From the NCBI GenBank assembly GCA_964442035.1, contig CAYTWZ010000084.1, positions 1 to 8,021 on the forward strand: a stretch of DNA of 8,021 nt, in the 5' to 3' direction. The position numbers and the translations under genes were made by a program. Shown here one piece after another: positions 1 through 5,667 of the stretch (position 1 is the stretch's first letter; each line of letters starts with the position of its first letter). The stretch is from JAFLUQ01 sp964442035 (GTDB taxonomy: Bacteria; Bacillota; Clostridia; UMGS1883). Under the pieces are notes generated by a model. That model did no database searches. It saw nothing but the letters and a program-made list of their open reading frames with translations, and was not told the origin of the DNA.

Positions 1-31
1 TTCGTTGAAAAAATATAAGGAGGAAACAGCT

Positions 32-178
32 ATGAAAAAATTTACTGATCCCCGGGTCAATATCCGTGAGCTTTCTTCCATAGAGTCAATAATGGACGAC
101 ATCACTCTCAGCGCCGAACAGACCTTTGACGGCGATGAGAAGATTGTTGACGATAATACGGAAGACGCTATCTGGTAA
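32..178 (+). CDS. Small acidic peptide of 48 aa, function unknown
   Basis: This open frame begins with ATG after a strong AGGAGG (18-23, 8-nt spacing) and ends at TAA 176-178. The product starts MKKFTDPRVNIRELSSIE and has a basic N-terminus (KK), a Pro at residue 7, a middle segment with IMDDITLSAEQ, and an acidic tail rich in Asp and Glu that ends in Trp. No signal peptide or membrane segment is visible. From memory, many clostridial genomes carry short proteins opening MKK(Y/F)xxP with a D-(V/I)-(I/L/T) patch in the middle; these are generally uncharacterised. The similarity is to this general layout only. The gene stops 5 nt before a MITE-like element, and a terminator lies beyond that element. 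The promoter is outside the window. Coding status rests on the ribosome binding site and clean frame, so a real small gene is likely but the function is unknown. Confidence 0.6.
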   Translation: MKKFTDPRVNIRELSSIESIMDDITLSAEQTFDGDEKIVDDNTEDAIW

Positions 179-183
179 ATTAG

Positions 184-352
184 GGGAGCGCTGAATAATT
201 CACGTCTACGGATTAAAACGCCGCTTGGCGGTTAATTTTCCCCGCAGCTCGGTTAAAAATGCTCTGAATACAAACAGTATTCATGCGCTTTTTGCCTTGG
301 TGCGAGAAAAATTCCCTCGCCAATCAGAAATTTAGAATTAATCAGTGCTTCC
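184..352. mobile_element. MITE-like non-autonomous element, about 169 bp
   Basis: The left end 184-201 (GGGAGCGCTGAATAATTC) and the right end 335-352 read in reverse complement (GGAAGCACTGATTAATTC) match at 15 of 18 positions, the pattern of terminal inverted repeats. The interior has no credible gene but several short hairpins: CCGC/GCGG at 221-231, a 7-bp stem TGAATAC/GTATTCA at 265-283, and GCGAG/CTCGC at 302-320. A TA occurs outside both ends (181-182 and 353-354), though on the left a G separates it from the repeat, so a TA target duplication is only suggested. The element sits between the small peptide gene and its likely terminator. No transposase is present, so it would depend on an enzyme encoded elsewhere. 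The parent IS family is not determined. Confidence 0.55.
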
Positions 353-362
353 TAGATTAAAG

Positions 363-389
363 AAAAGGGCCTCAACACGAGGCCCTTTT
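363..389. terminator. Bidirectional rho-independent terminator
   Basis: A perfect 11-bp stem (AAAAGGGCCTC at 363-373 with GAGGCCCTTTT at 379-389) closes a 5-nt loop. On the minus strand the stem runs into CTTTTCTTT, a good U-rich tail, which suits termination of the spoVM-like operon. On the plus strand the stem ends in TTTT and could terminate the small peptide gene read through the MITE. It sits between two convergent transcription units. Confidence 0.8.
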
Positions 390-394
390 CGCGC

Positions 395-428
395 TTGACG
401 GAAATTTTTGCAGCCAAATTTTCGTCAA
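395..428 (-). terminator. Second hairpin overlapping the spoVM-like stop codon
   Basis: TTGACGGAAATTT (395-407) pairs with AAATTTTCGTCAA (416-428), with one mismatch that is a G-U wobble when read as plus-strand RNA, across an 8-nt loop. The stop codon of the 22-codon gene (425-427) lies inside the right arm. With the adjacent 363-389 hairpin it forms a tandem pair. No U-tract follows directly on the minus strand, so it may be an mRNA 3'-end protecting stem rather than a terminator. Confidence 0.4.
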
Positions 429-493
429 ACTTTAAATATCATTTTTGCCAATGAGTTAAGTACCTTGGGTAATTTGAATACAAAAACCTTCAA
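425..493 (-). CDS. spoVM: SpoVM-like sporulation peptide, 22 aa
   Basis: The frame starts with TTG at 493-491 and ends with TGA at 427-425. AGGAGG stands 8 nt upstream, formed by the last two sense codons of the preceding gene. The product begins MKVFVFKLPKVL, which lines up without gaps with Bacillus subtilis SpoVM (MKFYTIKLPKFL, 26 aa in total): Lys2, Lys7, Leu8, Pro9, Lys10 and Leu12 are identical and the aromatic at position 4 is conserved in type. In B. subtilis, SpoVM is an amphipathic helix that senses the convex forespore membrane, depends on Pro9, and recruits SpoIVA to start coat assembly; it is made in the mother cell under sigma-E. The C-terminal part here is shorter but still alternates hydrophobic and basic residues. 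The identification rests on this alignment read by eye and on the coupled arrangement, and no database search was possible. Confidence 0.75.
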   Translation of the reverse strand: MKVFVFKLPKVLNSLAKMIFKV

Positions 494-498
494 AAGTT

Positions 499-663
499 TC
501 ACCTCCTCATCAGCATAACGCCCATTATGATAATTAACCCGCCTTCAATAACCGCCAGCAGTGTTATCGGCAGTATCATAGCAGTAAAAATCCCGAAAAC
601 AAACGCTAATATGCCCAATCCTATTAAGTTACAGCTGCCCTTTCCCGGCGGTCGTCTGCCCAT
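499..663 (-). CDS. Small hydrophobic membrane protein of 54 aa
   Basis: ATG at 663-661 is preceded by GAGGAGG (677-671) at 7-nt spacing; TGA is at 501-499. The N-terminus MGRRPPGKGSCN is basic and Pro/Gly-rich. From about residue 13 to 52 nearly everything is hydrophobic, broken by Pro32 and Glu40-Gly-Gly, which suggests two short membrane helices in a hairpin (roughly 13-31 and 35-52). It ends in Arg-Arg. The codons of these two arginines (AGG AGG) are the Shine-Dalgarno for the spoVM-like gene, whose start lies 5 nt beyond the stop, so the two are almost certainly co-transcribed and probably translationally coupled. This suggests a sporulation or membrane-associated role, by association only. 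I do not recognise the family. No convincing -35/-10 pair is visible upstream. Confidence 0.75.
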   Translation of the reverse strand: MGRRPPGKGSCNLIGLGILAFVFGIFTAMILPITLLAVIEGGLIIIMGVMLMRR

Positions 664-742
664 TGTGTTGCCTCCTCGCTTATTATATACTACGCTTTTT
701 TAGCCCGGAGTGTTACAGTTCATGGCAGTGGAGGTTATAACT

Positions 743-922
743 AAACGAAAGATGTCCCCCGGGTCTCATCTACCGACTCGGTCGGTGCTTCTGCTTCGCA
801 GAGGCTGCCACCGGCAGAGGGCACCCTCTAAGGCGGCGGGCGACCCTTTCGTTTTTCGGTGGGAGTTCAATCTTCCACCAAGAACGCCCCATGACGGGCT
901 TTCAGCCCTTATTGAAGATCAA
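743..922. repeat. Highly structured non-coding element (tandem hairpins)
   Basis: This accounts for most of the gene-free stretch 664-1021. AAACGAAAG (743-751) and CTTTCGTTT (846-854) form a perfect 9-bp closing repeat. Inside it are consecutive hairpins: ACCGA/TCGGT (772-786), an 8-bp stem with a UUC loop and one G-U pair (787-805), CTGCC/GGCAG (805-817) and AGAGG/CCTCT (816-829); the last two share bases, so they compete. Downstream are an 8-bp stem with one G-U (858-865 with 872-879) and GGGCT/AGCCC (896-908). The 6-nt loop TTCAAT of the 858-879 hairpin is exactly complementary to ATTGAA at 911-916, which allows a pseudoknot. The stretch is GC-rich compared with its AT-rich flanks. It may be a dispersed intergenic repeat or a structured RNA; strand and family are unknown. 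An open frame at 710-925 covers it but is not believable as a gene. Confidence 0.5.
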
Positions 923-950
923 TAAAAAGCAAAAAAGTTTTGAAATGCTC

Positions 951-979
951 TTGCAAACATACCGGAAAAAAGGTATAAT
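951..979 (+). promoter_or_regulatory. Sigma-A promoter of the GH35 operon
   Basis: TTGCAA (951-956) and TATAAT (974-979) are separated by 17 bp, an ideal housekeeping promoter with one mismatch in the -35. The predicted start near 986 gives a leader of about 36 nt that carries the ribosome binding site AAGGAGG (1008-1014). No clear operator is visible in the leader. Confidence 0.8.
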
Positions 980-1021
980 AAAAATGGAAGTTTATACATC
1001 AACTATAAAGGAGGATATCTA

Positions 1022-2806
1022 ATGAGTACATTTGAGATTAAGGATCAATTTTACCTTGACGGAAAGCCTTTCAAAATAATCAGTGGCGGTATTCACTATT
1101 TTCGCGTTGTTCCCGAGTATTGGAGAGACAGGCTGGAAAAGCTGAAGGCAATGGGCTGCAACACCGTGGAAACCTATGTCTGCTGGAACCTTCACGAGCC
1201 GCAGCCGGGACAGTTCTGTTTTGAGGGTATGCTTGATATAAAGAAATTTATCGAAACAGCGGCGGAGCTTGACCTTAAGGTCATTGTCCGTCCGGGCCCG
1301 TTTATCTGTGCGGAATGGGAATTCGGCGGACTTCCGGCATGGCTTCTTAAGCATGACGGGATCAAGCTCCGGGGACTGTTTGAGCCATATATGACCTATG
1401 TCAAAAGCTATTTTAAGGAACTGTTTAAGTATCTGGCTCCCCTTCAGGTTACCAAGGGCGGCCCAATTATACTTTTCCAGATCGAAAACGAGTATGGTTA
1501 TTACGGGGACGACAAGGAATATCTTCACGAAATGGCTGCTCTTATGCGTGACTGCGGTGCAGAGGTTCCCTTTGTGACCAGCGACGGCCCTTGGGATGAC
1601 GCTTTGGAGTGCGGCAAGTGCAACGAGGCTCTTCCCACGGCGAATTTTGGCTCACATGTGGAGGAGCAGTTTAAAACCCTGTCCCAGCACACCAACGGAG
1701 GCCCACTGATGTGTATGGAATTTTGGGTGGGCTGGTTTGACAACTGGGGCTGTGGAAAGCACTCCACCAGCAACCTTGACGCCAACAAGCGTGATTTTGA
1801 TGACGCTTTGCGCATGGGCAACATTAACATATACATGTTCCACGGGGGCACAAACTTCGGATTTACAAACGGCTCAAACTATTATGACGAGCTTTCTCCC
1901 GACGTTACAAGCTATGACTATGACGCTGTACTTACCGAGTGGGGAGATGTAACGCCCAAGTACAAGGCCTTTCAGGAAATAATCGGCAAGTACGCTCCGA
2001 TTCCCAAGGTGGAATTTTCCACAAAGATAGAGAAGGGCGCATACGGCACATTGGAATGCGACGCCAGAGTCAGCCTTGAAAGCGTGCTGGAGGATATATC
2101 TACGCCCATAGAGGCTCGTAATGCCATGTGTATGGAAAAGCTGGGACAGAATTTTGGATACACCCTTTACCGCGCAAGCTTTAACAAGGGCAAGGTAATA
2201 GGCAAGCTGACCTTTGCAAAGGTCAGCGATCGGGCCATTGTGTTTATGGAAGGGAAGCGCTTCGGTACATATTATGACCGGGAGCTTTTGAAGGAGTATG
2301 AATTTAAGCGTAATCCCTATGTTTATCAGAATGACGGCAACTTTGACGTGCTTACCGAAAACATGGGTCGTGTAAACTTCAGCTATAAAATAGAATATCA
2401 GCGCAAGGGAATAGAAGACGGCGTCCTCATAAACGGACACTACCATACAGGCTGGAAGATGTATCCTCTCCCTCTTGACAATGTGGATAAGGTGGATTTT
2501 GACAAGGAGTACGTCCATGGTACTCCCGCCTTCTACAGGTTTGGCTTCAACGCCTACAAAGCAATGGACACCTTCTTGGATGTGGAGGGCTTTGGCAAAG
2601 GCTGTGCCTTTATCAACGGCTTCAATCTGGGACGTTACTGGGAGATAGGCCCGCAGAAGAGGCTCTACATCCCCGCTCCTCTTATCAAGGAGGGACGCAA
2701 TGAGATTATCCTCTTTGAGACCGAGGGTAAAAGCGCTCATACTGTCAAGCTTGTGGCCGAGCCTGATCTTGGCCCGCTGGAGCTTCCCTACGGGCGTCCT
2801 GAATAA
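1022..2806 (+). CDS. GH35 beta-galactosidase, 594 aa
   Basis: This is a glycoside hydrolase family 35 enzyme, which removes terminal beta-linked galactose with retention of configuration. The N-terminal TIM barrel (about 8-310) opens with the family signature around SGGIHYFRVVPEYW (21-34) and carries NTVETYVCWNLHEP (47-60). The GGPIILFQIENEYG motif (146-159) holds the acid/base Glu157 after Asn156, and MEFWVGWFDNWG (232-243) holds the nucleophile Glu233. HGGTNFG (274-280) is another conserved strand. C-terminal beta-sandwich domains follow, including FINGFNLGRYWEIGPQKRLYIP (530-551 region). The length is typical of compact bacterial members. There is no signal peptide, so action on imported or small oligosaccharides in the cytoplasm is likely; some bacterial relatives prefer beta-1,3-linked galactose, but specificity cannot be read from sequence. 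The ATG follows AAGGAGG. It is the first gene of an operon with the deacetylase. Confidence 0.95.
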   Translation: MSTFEIKDQFYLDGKPFKIISGGIHYFRVVPEYWRDRLEKLKAMGCNTVETYVCWNLHEPQPGQFCFEGMLDIKKFIETAAELDLKVIVRPGPFICAEWEFGGLPAWLLKHDGIKLRGLFEPYMTYVKSYFKELFKYLAPLQVTKGGPIILFQIENEYGYYGDDKEYLHEMAALMRDCGAEVPFVTSDGPWDDALECGKCNEALPTANFGSHVEEQFKTLSQHTNGGPLMCMEFWVGWFDNWGCGKHSTSNLDANKRDFDDALRMGNINIYMFHGGTNFGFTNGSNYYDELSPDVTSYDYDAVLTEWGDVTPKYKAFQEIIGKYAPIPKVEFSTKIEKGAYGTLECDARVSLESVLEDISTPIEARNAMCMEKLGQNFGYTLYRASFNKGKVIGKLTFAKVSDRAIVFMEGKRFGTYYDRELLKEYEFKRNPYVYQNDGNFDVLTENMGRVNFSYKIEYQRKGIEDGVLINGHYHTGWKMYPLPLDNVDKVDFDKEYVHGTPAFYRFGFNAYKAMDTFLDVEGFGKGCAFINGFNLGRYWEIGPQKRLYIPAPLIKEGRNEIILFETEGKSAHTVKLVAEPDLGPLELPYGRPE

Positions 2807-2829
2807 TACTGATGCGGAGGTATGCCAAA

Positions 2830-3633
2830 TTGAAGGTGAAAAAAAGATATGTGGTTCTGGCCGGCGTGATATTTCTCTGTGTGGTGGGGTTTGCGGCACT
2901 CAGCATATTTTTCCCGACTCCGGACACTGTGATCTATATGTACCACAGCGTCAGAGAAGAACCGGTAAATCCTGATTACTCAGATTTGAGCGTACGTCCA
3001 TCGGAATTTGAAAAGCAGCTTAAATTTTTCAGCGGAACGAGGAAACATACAATTTTTGCCAATGAGATCAAGGAGTTTGAGCAAAAGGGCAGACACAACA
3101 TAGTACTCACCTTTGATGACGGGTACGAGGACAATTATACCGAGATGTTCCCTTTGCTGAAAAAATATGGTTGCAAGGCCACAATATTTGTTATAACAAG
3201 CAAAATTGATACTGAGGGATACCTTTCGTCAGAGCAGCTACGTGAAATGTCCGACAGCGGGCTTGTCAGCATCCAGTCTCATACAGTCTCCCACGAGCCT
3301 CTTGCCCTTGGGGACAAGACCTACGAGGACGTGGTGTATGAGTTTGAGGAAAGTAAGCGTATTCTTGAGGAAATTACCGGGGCGAGCGTGGATGCGGTTT
3401 CGATGCCCAACGGAAGCTACGATGAGGCAGTTACATCTATTGCCGAAAAATATTATGACGTAATTTTTACCGGCACAAATTACAGGGCGTTTGAACCTGT
3501 GGATATAAAAAATGTTCAAAGAGTAGGCATATACCGGTATCACAACATAAACGATATAAGGAGAATGACGGATTTCAGGGGTCTGCAGGTGCTTTTGCAG
3601 GGGATAAGGAAAGTGTTTTCAATGTCACATTGA
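2830..3633 (+). CDS. Membrane-anchored polysaccharide deacetylase (NodB domain), 267 aa
   Basis: This is a carbohydrate esterase family 4 type deacetylase, which removes N- or O-acetyl groups from cell-wall or secreted polysaccharide outside the membrane. A basic start (MKVKKR) and a hydrophobic segment at about 8-28 form a signal anchor, so the catalytic domain faces outward. MYHSV (37-41) opens the domain; TFDDG (94-98) supplies the catalytic Asp96 and metal-ligand Asp97; SHTVSH (150-155) supplies His151 and His155. The motif 3 region reads MPNGSY (192-197), without the Arg of classical members. The frame also has an ATG at 2812, but nothing like a Shine-Dalgarno precedes it. GGAGGT (2816-2821) stands 8 nt before TTG 2830, which I take as the start; the other choice adds six residues. 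The gap to the GH35 stop is 23 nt, so the two share an operon, although the enzymes act in different compartments. Confidence 0.88.
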   Translation: MKVKKRYVVLAGVIFLCVVGFAALSIFFPTPDTVIYMYHSVREEPVNPDYSDLSVRPSEFEKQLKFFSGTRKHTIFANEIKEFEQKGRHNIVLTFDDGYEDNYTEMFPLLKKYGCKATIFVITSKIDTEGYLSSEQLREMSDSGLVSIQSHTVSHEPLALGDKTYEDVVYEFEESKRILEEITGASVDAVSMPNGSYDEAVTSIAEKYYDVIFTGTNYRAFEPVDIKNVQRVGIYRYHNINDIRRMTDFRGLQVLLQGIRKVFSMSH

Positions 3634-3676
3634 TGCATGGCTTACAAAACATACTGTCCCCATAAAAAATTACCTC

Positions 3677-3705
3677 TTCTCAAATCGAAAAATTTGTAGT
3701 ATAAT
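3677..3705 (+). promoter_or_regulatory. Probable sigma-A promoter of mecA
   Basis: TATAAT (3700-3705) lies 17 bp downstream of TTCTCA (3677-3682), a 4-of-6 match to the -35 consensus. The start near 3712 would give a leader of only about 16 nt, which still contains the AGGGAGGTGA ribosome binding site. No terminator hairpin is obvious between the deacetylase stop (3633) and this promoter, so read-through from the upstream operon is possible. Confidence 0.6.
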
Positions 3706-3727
3706 AAGGCCAAAGGGAGGTGAATTT

Positions 3728-4306
3728 ATGAGACTGGAACTTGTCCGAAAAAATAAACTTAAAATTACGCTTTGTAAGGAGGAGCTCTCTTCATACGGAC
3801 TCAGTGCGGAAACATTCGCACAAAATTCCAGTGAGGCGAAAGAGATGTTTTTTTCCGTACTTCGCCGTGCGGAGGAGGAGGTAGGTTTCGTCTATACAAA
3901 TTCCCGCCTTGTGGTGGAGGCCGTGCCGTCCTCTGCGGGGATGGTGATTTTTGTGACGAAGGTTGACAATGAGGCTGAGCAACAGCTTTTTGATCGGATA
4001 TCCTCTCGTCAGGGTGTCAGTGTGCGCCGCCAGGCTCAGGAGCCTGCACGAGCCAATTACATGGCGGAGCTTAATTCCTTTGACGATGTTGTGGAAATGT
4101 GTCACAGCGCGCCTACATATTTTGGCGGTACGCTTTACAGCAGAGACAACAAATATTATATGACTGCCGCCGCCGGAATGGAGCGTACGCTGGCAGAGTA
4201 TGGGAGGATATTGGATGAAAACGCCCAAATCATCCTGGAGGAGCATGCGATTCCCGTGGTGTACCGCCGGGCGTTTGACATAATACGCAACAGGTTCAAA
4301 GCATGA
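3728..4306 (+). CDS. mecA: MecA-family ClpC adaptor protein, 192 aa
   Basis: MecA adaptors bind substrates through an N-terminal domain and deliver them to the ClpC unfoldase (ClpCP protease) through a C-terminal domain. Here the N-domain (about 1-80) begins MRLELVRKNKLKITLCKEEL and includes the AEEEVGFVY stretch typical of the family, ending in a hydrophobic strand (GMVIFVTKV, 71-79). A short linker (about 81-112) contains RRQAQEPAR. The C-domain (about 115-192) runs from LNSFDDVVEMC (115-125) through the YYMTAAAG strand to LAEYGRILDENAQIILEE (155-172). At 192 aa it is somewhat shorter than the B. subtilis protein (218 aa), mostly in the linker. The start follows GGGAGGTGA. In bacilli MecA controls competence through ComK; no such target is implied here, and a general role in proteolysis and sporulation or stress control is the safer inference. 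Confidence 0.9.
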   Translation: MRLELVRKNKLKITLCKEELSSYGLSAETFAQNSSEAKEMFFSVLRRAEEEVGFVYTNSRLVVEAVPSSAGMVIFVTKVDNEAEQQLFDRISSRQGVSVRRQAQEPARANYMAELNSFDDVVEMCHSAPTYFGGTLYSRDNKYYMTAAAGMERTLAEYGRILDENAQIILEEHAIPVVYRRAFDIIRNRFKA

Positions 4307-4388
4307 CAGCAGGACTGAAAAAAAGATTCTTAGTTTTCGGCTGAAGAGAAAGAAAAAATATTTTTACGTGAAAACAAGCGCACCGAAA

Positions 4389-4415
4389 AAAGCCACCGAT
4401 CAACCCGGTGGCTTT
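4389..4415. terminator. Bidirectional terminator between mecA and the ABC ATPase gene
   Basis: A perfect 10-bp stem (AAAGCCACCG at 4389-4398 with CGGTGGCTTT at 4406-4415) encloses a 7-nt loop. Read on the minus strand the stem continues into a run of six T, a strong terminator for the ATPase gene whose stop is 17 nt away. On the plus strand the tail is CTTTCGTTT, weaker but usable for mecA. Confidence 0.85.
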
Positions 4416-4431
4416 CGTTTATTAGTTATAT

Positions 4432-5541
4432 TTAGTTAGTGATAACACGTTCTGTAGCCTTGTCGAAGATGTGAATCTTCTCGGGATCAAGGCAAACCTT
4501 GATTTCCTGCCCTCTTTCAGCAGTGCTGGTGGGCTTAACACGAGCGGTGAAAGGAATGTCATCAACGCTGAGATACAAATATGTTTCGGCACCCATATGC
4601 TCTGTAACTTCAACAGATGCTTTAAAGATGGAATCCTTGTAAAGGCCAAGAGAATAATCGTCATCATACATATCCTCCGGACGGATACCCATAACGATTT
4701 CTTTGTCTATATAATCCTTACAAGCGGCTGCCTTTGCAGATGTAAGCTTAACCTTTTCGCCCTCGCCAAACTCTACGTAAATATCGTTCCCGCTCTTAGC
4801 AAGCTTGGCATTGCAGAAATTCATCTGAGGAGATCCGATGAAGCCGGCAACGAAGACGTTGCAAGGATAATTGTAAAGTGTCTGAGGAGCATCTACCTGC
4901 TGAATGATGCCGTCCTTCATAACGACTATTCTTGTACCCATTGTAAGAGCCTCAGTCTGGTCATGGGTTACATAAATGAATGTTGTCTGAAGACGCTGAT
5001 GAAGCTTTGTGATCTCGGTTCTCATCTGAACACGGAGCTTAGCATCCAAGTTGGACAGAGGTTCGTCCATTAGGAATACCTTTGGTTCACGTACGATAGC
5101 ACGACCAAGGGCAACACGCTGACGCTGACCACCGGAAAGAGCCTTAGGCTTTCTTTCAAGGAGATGCTCAATATCAAGAATACGAGCGGCTTCATGTACT
5201 CTCTTCTGGATCTCATCCTTAGGAGTCTTACGAAGCTTAAGGCCGAAAGCCATGTTCTCAAATACAGACATATGGGGATAAAGAGCGTAGTTCTGGAAAA
5301 CCATCGCAATATCCCTGTCCTTGGGGGCAACGTCGTTTACCAGACGGTCACCGATATAAAGTTCACCCTCGGAAATTTCTTCCAAGCCGGCAATCATACG
5401 AAGGGTCGTGGACTTACCGCAACCGGAAGGACCAACAAAAATAATGAATTCCTTGTCTTTGATTTCAAGGTTGAAATCTGTTACAGCGGTTACTCCGCCG
5501 GGATATCTTTTGTAGATGTGCTTTAAACTTAAACTTGCCAT
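4432..5541 (-). CDS. Sugar ABC transporter ATP-binding protein, MsmK/UgpC type, 369 aa
   Basis: This is the energising ATPase of carbohydrate ABC importers of the CUT1 class (MsmK, MsmX, UgpC, MalK relatives). The nucleotide-binding domain (about 1-235) has Walker A GPSGCGKST (37-45), Q-loop Gln83, signature LSGGQ (135-139), Walker B VFLMDEP (155-161), D-loop SNLD (163-166) and switch His193. The C-terminal part (about 240-369) is the MalK-type OB/TOBE regulatory domain, with the characteristic GIRPEDM. Length and layout are normal. The start codon ATG 5541-5539 follows AGGAGGG (5558-5552). No permease or solute-binding gene lies nearby, which fits the known Gram-positive arrangement where one ATPase serves several sugar importers. 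It has its own promoter and terminator and is therefore monocistronic. The exact orthologue (msmK, msmX or ugpC) cannot be settled from sequence alone. Confidence 0.93.
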   Translation of the reverse strand: MASLSLKHIYKRYPGGVTAVTDFNLEIKDKEFIIFVGPSGCGKSTTLRMIAGLEEISEGELYIGDRLVNDVAPKDRDIAMVFQNYALYPHMSVFENMAFGLKLRKTPKDEIQKRVHEAARILDIEHLLERKPKALSGGQRQRVALGRAIVREPKVFLMDEPLSNLDAKLRVQMRTEITKLHQRLQTTFIYVTHDQTEALTMGTRIVVMKDGIIQQVDAPQTLYNYPCNVFVAGFIGSPQMNFCNAKLAKSGNDIYVEFGEGEKVKLTSAKAAACKDYIDKEIVMGIRPEDMYDDDYSLGLYKDSIFKASVEVTEHMGAETYLYLSVDDIPFTARVKPTSTAERGQEIKVCLDPEKIHIFDKATERVITN

Positions 5542-5565
5542 TGGTTTATTACCCTCCTAAACTGT

Positions 5566-5582
5566 ATGTACATAATGTACAT
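5566..5582. promoter_or_regulatory. Perfect 17-bp inverted repeat, candidate operator
   Basis: ATGTACAT and ATGTACAT flank a single central base, giving a perfect inverted repeat of two 8-bp arms. It lies between the predicted start of the ATPase transcript (near 5591) and its ribosome binding site, where a bound repressor would block transcription. A further TTGTACAA (5638-5645) lies upstream of the promoter and may be a weaker related site. The regulator is unknown; the sequence does not match the CcpA cre consensus. Confidence 0.5.
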
Positions 5583-5597
5583 TTCAATTTTGTTAAT

Positions 5598-5628
5598 ATT
5601 ATAATAGCACAAATTTTGTTAATTGCAA
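5598..5628 (-). promoter_or_regulatory. Probable promoter of the ABC ATPase gene
   Basis: On the minus strand, TTGCAA (5628-5623) and TATAAT (5603-5598) are separated by 19 bp, longer than the ideal 17. A TTAACA closer in would give only 13 bp. The start is predicted near 5591, giving a leader of about 50 nt containing the inverted repeat and the AGGAGGG ribosome binding site. Confidence 0.55.
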
Positions 5629-5667
5629 ATTCGCTTATTGTACAAATATAAAGAAATTTATTTGTGA

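Noticed and set aside
441..455. ATTTTTGCCAATGAG occurs both here and at 3053-3067
   Set aside because: A single shared 15-mer in an 8-kb AT-rich window is plausible by chance, the flanks do not match, and the two copies are in unrelated genes.
682..687. TATAAT on the minus strand upstream of the 54-aa gene as its -10 box
   Set aside because: A start 7 nt downstream would fall in the ribosome binding site, and no -35 or sigma-E -35 motif is found at the right distance.
772..790. ACCGACTCGGTCGGTGC resembles the 3' hairpin of a Cas9 tracrRNA
   Set aside because: The likeness is limited to a few bases of a GC-rich stem; there is no CRISPR array, cas gene or anti-repeat in the window.
710..925. 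A 71-codon open frame on the plus strand
   Set aside because: It lies entirely over the hairpin-rich element, has an Arg/Pro-rich composition unlike the neighbouring proteins and has no ribosome binding site before its start, so it is an accidental frame in structured DNA.
1874..2899. Long antisense open frame of 341 codons opposite the GH35 gene
   Set aside because: It mirrors the codon usage of a clear GH35 enzyme with all catalytic motifs, has no ribosome binding site and no recognisable domain.
5642..5665. ACAAATA/TATTTGT inverted repeat as a terminator for rsuA
   Set aside because: The stem is short and AT-only apart from one pair, and no U-tract follows on the minus strand.
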